Source: Chitinophagaceae bacterium IBVUCB1
Lineage (GTDB): Bacteria; Bacteroidota; Bacteroidia; Chitinophagales; Chitinophagaceae
DNA: 64,000 bases
Reading direction: 5' to 3'
Assembly (NCBI GenBank): GCA_002127285.1
Contig: NFUW01000002.1
Coordinates: 768,744 to 832,743 of the forward strand
Shown: piece by piece, positions 45,869 to 55,100 of the stretch
Position numbering within the stretch: position 1 is the stretch's first letter
Layout: each line of letters starts with the position of its first letter
The notes under the pieces: generated by a model
Told to the model about the DNA's origin: nothing
Databases searched by the model: none
What the model saw: only the letters and a program-made list of their open reading frames with translations
Position numbers and translations under genes: made by a program

Positions 45869-46538
45869 TCTCTCTGATGCCACCATGCTCTATACGCACT
45901 ACACGGGCAGGGTATTTTTGAATAATACCATAGTCATGCGTAGCCATGATGAATGCGGTATGATAATCGCGGCAGATATTGAATAGTAGCTGCATGATTT
46001 CGTCAGTCGTATCGGGGTCCAGATTACCCGTTGGTTCATCTGCAATTATCAGCTTAGGGTTGTTGAGCAATGCCCTTGCTATGTCCACACGTTGCTGCTC
46101 GCCGCCAGACATTTCGTAAGGCATTTTGAAGCCCTTGCCACGCAGGCCTACTTTATTCAGTACGTTTTCTATTTTTTCTTTCATCAGGGCTTTGTCTTTC
46201 CAGCCTGTAGCTGTCAGCACAAATTCAAGGTTATCGTGCACGTTCCTATCCGTCAGCAAACGGAAATCCTGAAACACTATACCGAGGTTGCGGCGCAACA
46301 GTGGCACGGTTTGCCATGTCAGTTTTTTCAGGTCGAAGCCAGCTACCTGCCCATCACCTTCGCGCAGATACAGATCTCCGTACAGGGTTTTCAGCAGGCT
46401 CGATTTACCGCTGCCAGTTTTGCCAATCATGTACACAAATTCACCTTTGCCAACCTCAAAATTTACATTGCTGAGTATAAGGCTTTTCCCCTGATATATA
46501 TTGCCGCTTCGTATAGAAGCGATGTTAGAATCGTTCAT
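45849..46538 (-). CDS. ftsE: Cell-division ABC ATPase FtsE
   Basis: 229 residues. Walker A is [14 protein letters not shown], the signature [15 protein letters not shown], Walker [14 protein letters not shown], and the switch His is in MATHDYG. The Q-loop (VFQDFRLL) and the family's DEPTGNLD fit FtsE, the ATPase that works with FtsX to activate cell-wall hydrolases at the division septum. No ftsX is adjacent in this window. Alternatively a LolD/MacB-type ATPase, but those have a different N-terminus. It has its own -7 box 22 nt before the ATG. Confidence 0.88.
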   Translation of the reverse strand: MNDSNIASIRSGNIYQGKSLILSNVNFEVGKGEFVYMIGKTGSGKSSLLKTLYGDLYLREGDGQVAGFDLKKLTWQTVPLLRRNLGIVFQDFRLLTDRNVHDNLEFVLTATGWKDKALMKEKIENVLNKVGLRGKGFKMPYEMSGGEQQRVDIARALLNNPKLIIADEPTGNLDPDTTDEIMQLLFNICRDYHTAFIMATHDYGIIQKYPARVVRIEHGGIREITPAAM

Positions 46539-46560
46539 CGTGGTGTTGAATACTTTGAAA

Positions 46561-46568
46561 CAAAAGTA
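46561..46568 (-). promoter_or_regulatory. -7 promoter box for ftsE
   Basis: Minus strand TACTTTTG, a TAnnTTTG match, 22 nt before the ATG at 46538. Confidence 0.45.
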
Positions 46569-46601
46569 ATAGTTATATCGTGTATGTTTTCCTAAAATTC
46601 T

Positions 46602-46635
46602 AAAAATAACAACGCCCCCGTAATCGGGGGCGTTG
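46602..46635 (-). terminator. Rho-independent terminator of the M43 protease gene
   Basis: Eleven-bp GC-rich stem (46610-46620 with 46625-46635), TAAT-type loop, followed on the minus strand by GTTATTTTTAG. It lies 24 bp after the stop at 46660. Confidence 0.85.
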
Positions 46636-46659
46636 CAAGCTTATATAAAAACCAATGGA

Positions 46660-49026
46660 TTAATTAACCACCAGTTTTTCTGTTTTTGTTTGTGTACCGG
46701 ATACTACGTTTACCAGATACATGCCTTTGCTCAGCAGCGCGTTAGCAGGTATTTCTACACGGCTTATGTTTTGCTGCAGTACTTCTTCAGTACGGTAAAC
46801 AACCTTGCCTGTAATATCTGTAACAACGATAGTAGTATTAGCACCCATGTTGCCTTTTATCACTACATAAGCATTGCTGTTTGTAGGGTTTGGTGCAATA
46901 GCGATATTATGGTCTTTCCCAACTAATGTATTAACACCTGCAGGGAATGGACTTATGTTGATACGATCGATATAGTAGTTGTTGCCTACACCAATTTCAC
47001 CAAAAGTTGCATTGTCTGAAGCTGGCTTATACCTAAAGCGGAAGAAAACTTTTGATTGTCTGGCTGCATTAGGCACGTTGATACTTTTTAAATCCCAATC
47101 ATTCATGGAAAGAGGTGCAAATGGTATTGCTTGGGAACCTCTCATTAAGTCTCCTTTTGTGAGCACTGAAAACCTGTTCCAGTTAACACCACAATCTATA
47201 GAATATGCAATTTCTAGGCTATCGTTCATTAATGCAGCATTTGATGTACGCCAAACACCTGCATACATGAAGTTCAGGTTACAAATACCACTTGACAATG
47301 AAGACAAATCAAATGCTGGTGTAAAGAAATCATCTACATCACCTGTAAGTTTCAATCCAGTAGTAGTTGGCGACCATACTGCGGGTGCGCCTGTAAAGAT
47401 ATCAATAGATGTCCTTGAATCATATCCTTTATAAACTATACACGATTGGTCATAAAAGCCATGTGTATTTGACAATTGCCATTTAAACATGTTGTTATAA
47501 TAGTTGAAAATAGGCCATTTTTCATTGTCAGTATTGTTACTGAATTCCTGAAAATATCCCGGTTGTAACGTGTAATTAGGGTCGGCAGCATATACATCGG
47601 TGCGCTCAATAGTAGAATCACCGGCATTAGATGTTACTTTCAATGTAGTTTTAATCCATCCATGACCTGCTTCAGGTACATCAATGCTCACATTATTTGT
47701 AGAGGCTGTAGCAGGATTAGCGTTATTGCTGAACGTCCATTGAACACTGGTAATAGTATCTCTCCAACTTTGATTTTTGAAATTAAACTTTCTACTACCA
47801 CCAGCACACAAGAAGTAAGACCTTTCATTTGAAAGCCCTACTACCTTTTCTACAGAATAATCAGCAACTGGTTTCAAGTCAGGCTTGTTAGCTAAAAGTC
47901 CATTATTCGCGTTCACGATCCCTGTAACCTCCCAGTTAAATGGATCAATCAATGTATTTCTATTACCAACTGTGCTCTTTAATGCTGAGCGCATTCTATC
48001 AACTTGTTGATGCGTAAACATGATGGGGCAGTCTGCATAATCCATTATGTTCTGTACGTTGGTTGTATCAGGATAGTCGGCTGTATCAACGCGTATCTGA
48101 GAGCCAACTACTGTATTGAAAGTTTTGTAGTAACCATTTGCACAAGTTGAATCATATAGTACAACTGGCAACCCACAATTACCGCCTGTAGCAGGTCCAC
48201 CAGGTCCTGAACTAAAGTGACCTTTTGTGGGTGGCGTATCATCTACCTCATCATCGCCACAAGATAAACCTACACTTTGCCCACTATTATTCCATGGGTG
48301 AAATAAATTGAGGCAGTGTCCTACTTCATGTTCATAAGTTTTATTACTAGTCATGAAGTTTGTACCTCCTATTACACCATCATAATAAGGAAAAGCACCT
48401 GCAGTCGATGGGAAAGTAGCGTAAGCTGCAACAACGCCACCACTAACACCACGACCAACACGCCTTACCAACCAAATATTTAAGTACCTATTGGGGGGCC
48501 ATAAATCCAATTTACCTTGGTCATCACCACCACTTGTTAAATAACTTTGCCTCCTAGTAATACCAGTTGTAGGATTTCCAAGGGGGTCTTTACCAGCTAA
48601 TACAAGTTGTATACGTGGGTTACCAATATATGGCTTGAATGTTGGTATAACACTTGAAGTGTCAGCATTCTTTTTCAAGAATGTTTGGTTCATTTTCTTA
48701 ATCCACTCATACACTTCATTATCTGATACATACTCAGTACCATAATCATGCACAATATGAACTGCAACAGGTATATATACAGAGGGATATGCAGAATCTT
48801 TAGTTGGTGTGTAGGGATAAATCTTCTGACTACTCACACTGGCAGCAAGTTGTTTTGCCAGCATATGCATCCTATACTCTTGTTCTAGTTGATCCTGATA
48901 CTGCTGTATTACCGGATACTTCTTTTTAAGTTGGCTATTTACTTCATCAGAAGCACAATGTTGTGCCAATGCAGGCAACACAGCACCAAAAAATGCAGAA
49001 AGTAATAAAATAGATTTTTTTATCAT
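46660..49026 (-). CDS. Secreted M43-family metalloprotease with T9SS type A tail
   Basis: 788 residues with a signal peptide (LLLSAFFGAVLPALAQ). The catalytic domain at about 95-360 has the zinc motif YEHEVGHCLNLFHPW (HExxHxxGxxH-type) and the late Met-turn region IMDYADCPIMF, as in cytophagalysin/pappalysin. A PKD-like or Ig-like part (SVQWTFSNNANPAT) follows, then a jelly-roll region (about 520-690). The C-terminal T9SS type A sorting domain (about 710-788) contains IAPNPTNSNAYVVIKGN and ends TKTEKLVVN. Exported across the outer membrane and probably cell-attached or released. A consensus -33/-7 promoter and its own terminator frame it. Confidence 0.92.
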   Translation of the reverse strand: MIKKSILLLSAFFGAVLPALAQHCASDEVNSQLKKKYPVIQQYQDQLEQEYRMHMLAKQLAASVSSQKIYPYTPTKDSAYPSVYIPVAVHIVHDYGTEYVSDNEVYEWIKKMNQTFLKKNADTSSVIPTFKPYIGNPRIQLVLAGKDPLGNPTTGITRRQSYLTSGGDDQGKLDLWPPNRYLNIWLVRRVGRGVSGGVVAAYATFPSTAGAFPYYDGVIGGTNFMTSNKTYEHEVGHCLNLFHPWNNSGQSVGLSCGDDEVDDTPPTKGHFSSGPGGPATGGNCGLPVVLYDSTCANGYYKTFNTVVGSQIRVDTADYPDTTNVQNIMDYADCPIMFTHQQVDRMRSALKSTVGNRNTLIDPFNWEVTGIVNANNGLLANKPDLKPVADYSVEKVVGLSNERSYFLCAGGSRKFNFKNQSWRDTITSVQWTFSNNANPATASTNNVSIDVPEAGHGWIKTTLKVTSNAGDSTIERTDVYAADPNYTLQPGYFQEFSNNTDNEKWPIFNYYNNMFKWQLSNTHGFYDQSCIVYKGYDSRTSIDIFTGAPAVWSPTTTGLKLTGDVDDFFTPAFDLSSLSSGICNLNFMYAGVWRTSNAALMNDSLEIAYSIDCGVNWNRFSVLTKGDLMRGSQAIPFAPLSMNDWDLKSINVPNAARQSKVFFRFRYKPASDNATFGEIGVGNNYYIDRINISPFPAGVNTLVGKDHNIAIAPNPTNSNAYVVIKGNMGANTTIVVTDITGKVVYRTEEVLQQNISRVEIPANALLSKGMYLVNVVSGTQTKTEKLVVN

Positions 49027-49061
49027 TTGTATTTTATTATAATACTTATAAAATGTAGTTT

Positions 49062-49094
49062 CAAAGATAGATATTCCTGTTAATAAAAAGCAAA
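49062..49094 (-). promoter_or_regulatory. Promoter of the M43 protease gene
   Basis: Minus strand TTTG (49091-49094), 21 bp, then TATCTTTG (49062-49069), a full -33/-7 pair with the same spacing as at 5942-5974. The box ends 35 nt before the ATG. Confidence 0.6.
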
Positions 49095-49167
49095 GTTTTT
49101 TGTCACAGTAATACTATTTAATTGTCATAAATGTTTAATAAAAGAGGTGCAAAATTTATTGTAAAAA

Positions 49168-52100
49168 TCAACGTACCAGTACTACCTGCCCTTTCTTTTC
49201 AATTGTTCTGCCATCAGAGCATTTGTATTTCAGATAGTAATGGTATGTGCCATTGTCCTGTGGGTTACCTTTAAATGTACCGTCCCATCCATCTTGCTGA
49301 TTTCGTGTTTCAAAGATTTTCTGTCCCCAACGGTTAACAATCATAAAGCTCGATATACTTTGATTACCAGGTGTTATTATCCTGAACTTATCGTTTTTAC
49401 CATCTCCGTTGGGAGAAAACGCATCCGGCAACACGACTTCACAACATGACTCTGTATTAATATATACGCTATCCGTTGCCTCGCATCCCCATATATTATT
49501 CAACTTCAGGTACAGATAGCCAGTTTGCGGTACACTTGCTTGTGCAATATGTTCTTGGATATAGTAATAATATGCATTACCATACCATGTGTATAGATGT
49601 TTATCCTCGTACTTATTACCAATTAACTCTATACTATCACCTGCACATATGCCATTCCTGCTTATTCTTTCAATCTTGGCTACAGGCAGCAGGTGCACTT
49701 CAGTAGTATCCGTATATGGTTTGGATATGCAGCCATTGTTTGCCTGCAGCCTCAGTGTCACAATCTTTCTACCCAATGTTGTCCATACAACACCATACCG
49801 TTCGTTTCTTATTGAGTCTATAATAATACCCCCATCAGTGTTCCATAAGCATTGTGTGTTTACTATTGTTCTGGGCAATAGCATCACTTTTTCCTGCAAA
49901 CAAACATCCGCCGGCATTTCAAACTTCGCATCGGGTACATTATTCACACGTATTACCATGCTGTCTTTTGCAGTGCATACACCGTTTGTAACAGTAAGGC
50001 GCACTACCCTGCTGCCACTATCTGCCCAGTTAATCAAATAGGGCCCACTTGTATTGCCTTGTATTATAGTACTGCCATCAAAAGCCCATGTATGTGTAAT
50101 GGCGTTTGTGTATAGATTCTTATCATTGATAATAACAGTGTCACCAACACAAATAGTTGTTTTATCAGCTTCCACATCCGGTGTTAATTCCGGTAAGATG
50201 ATTACTGTTACTTCTTTTTTGTCACTTTCACAACCATTAAAGCTTGTTTGTGATACATACCATTTATATACGCCGGCAGTATTAGTAGGCGGAGTTGGGG
50301 CAGTAGCCAGTAAAACGCCACCTGTTGCCTGCGTGTACCATCTGATGGCGCTGCCTGTTGCCTGCAACGGTTTTGAGGCATCGTATTGGCAATAACGCAC
50401 TGTATCATCAGATGCAGGCACCAAAGGTTTGGCAAGTATTATTACTTGCATCCTTGTTCTGGGGCTTTCGCAATTGCTGATTTTTTGTGTAACATAATAA
50501 TACTGGCTGCCTGCGATAATGGTTGGGGGTGTTGGAGCTGTGGTACTCGGTGTGCCACCTATAGGCACTGTGTACCATTGCAGATTGCTACCGGTAGCTG
50601 TTAGCGGCGATGACGCATCGCCCTGACAATAGTTTATCAACAAATTGGCAGACGGAGCTAATGGAACAGGGCTTACCAACACAACCGTACTGTCTAATGG
50701 TGATAAACAACCATTTAGCGTAACCCTTACTTTATACACTCCCGAGTTCAGGACGGTTACACCCGGTATTGACGGAAATTGATTGGTATCTGCAAATGAC
50801 AACGGTCCCGTCCATGCATAAGAGCCTCCCGGCACAGATGCTGCCCATAATTGCAATGTATTGCCCTCACACAATGGTCCGTTATTTGTAGCTGTGGGAG
50901 AAGGCGGAGTTGGCTTTACTAATACGTCAGTAGTATCGGGTATTGATATGCAATTGTTTTTAGTAACTGTTAATATGTATGGTCCGCTTTGTGATGGCAA
51001 TGAAGCTGTAATGATCGGATTTTGAGTAGTGGTACTAAAGCTGTTTGGACCTGTCCATGACCATGTAACGCCTGTAGAATCACTATTGCCAAACAATCTG
51101 ATAGTCTCTCCCTGACATATCGGGGTATTGTTATTAGCAATGGCAAGTGGTGGTGCGGGGTCGTTAAGTGTTATGGGGCCTATTTGATTGGAAGTACAAT
51201 TATTAATAGTTGCAGTTATATTATTATAGGCTCCTGCAGACAGCCCGTTTATCACTACCCTACCATTGATATCTGCCGTTAGTGATACAGGAGTTTGTGC
51301 TATTGTGTTTCTTGTATAGTTAATTGTGTAAGTGAGATTATTAGTAAGCCCTGCTATAATTATTGTGCCGTTTGTACCAAAGCAGGTAGTTGGATTGGTT
51401 TTTGTAAAGTAGGTTATTGTTGGTGGTATCGGATCTACCAATAATACAGGTAATAACGGGTCTGAAACGCAACCATTAGGAGATGTAACGGTAATGCCTG
51501 TATATGCCCCTGCTGTCAAGCCACTGATAGTTAGCGTACCAAGGGCTGATGTAGTAATGATGATTGATGGTTGTGGTATTGTATTCTTCTTGTAATTAAC
51601 CGTAAAGTTGGTATTAGCAACAAGACCTGAAATAGTAATGCTGCCATTACTACCCTGGCATGTAGTAGGATGAGTAATAGCAAAGCCGGATATTATGGGT
51701 GCTGGCAAAGCAAACACAGTAACAGTAGTACTTGACGATGGTGACGGGCAACCGTTAACGGTAGCGACCACTGTATATGTACCCGAAAAAGACGGTTGCG
51801 CGTTTGTTCTTATCGGGTTTTGCAAAGACGATGTGTAAGCACCAGGGCCTATCCATGTATAAGTAGCCCCGGCAATGGTATCTGCTGTTAGCAATAATGT
51901 ATTGCCAGTACATATTGGCCCATTATTACTTGCTGCAGGAATACGTGGCGTAGGGTGCACAGTAACGATTGTTGTGTCTGGTATTGAGACACAATTATTA
52001 AGTGTAGCTGTAACAATATAGTTGCCCGATTGTGAGGGTTGGCCATTTATTAATACGGGGTTTTGTAAACTACTGCTAAAACCACCAGGACCTGTCCATG

Positions 52101-55100
52101 AATAAGTAACACCTGGTACTGAGTTGGCAAATAGCTTTATGGTATCTCCCTGACAGACAGGTGTATTATTACTGTTGGATACTACAGGGGGCAAGGGATC
52201 TGACAATGTAACGGGGCCTACACTGTTTGATGTACAATTATTTATAGTAGCTCTGATGTTTGTATACACACCGGCACCTAAGCCCGATATGACAATACGC
52301 CCAGAGGTGTTAGCTGTAAGTGTTTGTGTCGTTTGCGGAACAGCATTCTTGCTATAATCTACAGTATAAGTATTACCAGACACAAGCCCGCTGATAGTAA
52401 TAGACCCCTGACTGCCGGCACAACTTACAGGGTCTGACGAATCTGCCAATGCTATGACTGGCGGCAAGGGGTCAACTATCGTGTATGGGCCAAGTGTGTT
52501 GGACTGACAGTTATTTATTACAACTTGAATATTGTTATATACACCTGCAGTCAATCCGGTTACAACAACATTTCCGGAACTATTGGCTGTTAATGACAAT
52601 GGTGTTTGCGCAATACTATTCTTTGTATAGTTAACCGTATAGGTAGATGCATTGGTAAGTCCTGATATGGTTATCGTGCCTTCAGCACCTGTACAAGTAG
52701 TTGTATTTGTAAATGTGGCAGTGATAGTTGGCGGTATCGGGTCTACGAGCGTAATAGCTTGCAAACTGTCAGACGTACAGTTATTGAGCGTAACGCTGAG
52801 GCGGCTATAAGTGCCAGAAGTAAGATTATTGATAACAATCCTGCCACTGATATTTGATAGTAATATCTGAACAGGTTGTGCAAATCCGTTTTTACTAAAC
52901 CCTACTGTATAGTTGGTAGCAGGTTTTAATCCATACAAAGAGATACTACCATCACTACCAAAGCAGGTGGTTGGATTAGTAAAAGAAAAACTATCAATTT
53001 CGGGCAGATGGTTTATCAATACCGTTACCGTATCGGGCAAAGACTTACAACCGTTCACGGTAGCAATTACGATATAATCCCCTTTCATAAACGTATCAGC
53101 GTTTACCCTTGCAGGATTTTGTACTGACGAAGTATATAACAACGGACCTGTCCAGCCGTAAGTAGCACCTGTAACTGTTGTAGATGTTAACTGCAATGTG
53201 CTGCCGCTGCATAACGGGCTGTTGCTTCCTGCAACAGGTGTGGCAGGTGTTGGTTTAATTAATACAGTAGTGGCAACAGGTATAGCTGGGCAATTGTTTT
53301 TACTTGCATTAACGGTATAAGTACCCGACTGAGATGGGATTGCATTAACTATCTGAGGGTTTTGTATAGATGAAGTAAAGCCAGATGGCCCTGTCCACGA
53401 CCAAGCAACACCTGAAGAGTCGCTGGTAGCGAATAGCTTTAGTGTATCGCCCTGGCATATAGGGCTATTGCTTGTGGCTGTCAACACAGGCGCCTGCGGG
53501 TTTATCAGTACAATGGGAGCAATCGTATCCGATATACACCCATTCAGTGTGGCCCTAATCTTACTGTAGATGCCTGCTGATAAATTATTAATAACTACTT
53601 GCCCATTGATGGTTGATGCAATGCTTGTAGTCGGCTGTACTACACTGTTTTTAAAATAGCTGATTATATACGTAGTGTTTGGGCGCATACCTTTCAATGT
53701 TATGCTGCCATCACTACCCAAACAAGTAGTAGGGTTGGTGTATGAATAGCTATCTATTGCAGGTATATGATTTACAATGGCAGTAGTAGTATCGGGAAAC
53801 GACAAACAACCAGCTACTGTAACCGTGACAATGTAATTTCCGCTTCTGAATGTATCAGCATTGGTAATACTTGGGTTTTGCAACGTAGAAGTAAAGCTCA
53901 ATGGTCCTGTCCAGCTATAAGTAGCGCCTGTTACAAAATTGGTACTTAGGTTAAGCGTACTACCGGCACAAAGAGGGCTGTTATTACTGGCATTGGGTGT
54001 TGGTGGTGTTGGTTTCACTAACACGCTTGTTGAAGCTGTATCTGAAACACAGTTATTTTTTGTAGCAGTAACGCGGTATATGCCTGTCATAGACGCAGTA
54101 CTGTTGACTAATAAGGGGTTTTGTATTGAAGACGTATAACTCAATGGCCCGACCCATGCCCATGTAACACCTGTAGAATCGCTTGTGGCAAATAACTTTA
54201 GTGTATCACCCTGGCAAATAGGGCTATTATTTGATGCTGAAATAACTGGTTTATTCGGGTTGACAAGGGTTATTGCTGAGATACTATCTGACGTACACCC
54301 GTTAAGCAGCACTACAATACTCGAATATACGCCTGCTGTAAGCCCTGACAATGTAATAGTGCCAGTACCCGTAGAAGATGTAAACACGGCAGGTTGTAAC
54401 ACACCATTCTTTTTATACTCCACAACATGCGAAGCAGATGGCTTTAATCCGAAAAGTGTTATAGTACCATTATTACCACCGCACGTAGTAGGATGCGTAA
54501 AACTAAAAGTATCTATCTCGGGGGTATGGTATATGACAACTGTTGTAGTAGCCAGTGCAGAAGGACAATTATTTACAAATGCCCTTACGCTGTATACACC
54601 TGCGTTCGGGGTATCTACATTGGGTAATGAAGGTGTTCGTCCGGTAGCGTTGTAAGATTGAGGGCCTGTCCATACATAGCTGGCACCTGTTATTACGCTT
54701 GCCGTAAGTTGCAATGTGCTGCCGGAACACAAAGGCCCGTTATTTGATGCAGTTGGTGCAGATGGCAATGCATTTACAACAACGGCAACAGATGCTGCAT
54801 TAGATATACAATTGTTCTTAGTAGCCGTTACCGTATATGTACCTGTGCGGGTAGTAGCCGCGCTGGTTATAATTGGGTTTTGAGATGTGGATATAAAACT
54901 CAATGGCCCTGCCCACGCCCAAGTAACGCCTGCTGAGTCGCTGGTGGCGAATAGTTTTAGCGTATCGCCCTGGCATATGGGGGTATTGCTGCTTGCAGAT
55001 ATAACAGGTGCTTGGGGACTGGTAAGAATAATAGGTGCTATAGTATCTGAACGGCAAAATGCAGTGCTGACAGTTAGTTGTGAATAAGTTCCTGCAACGA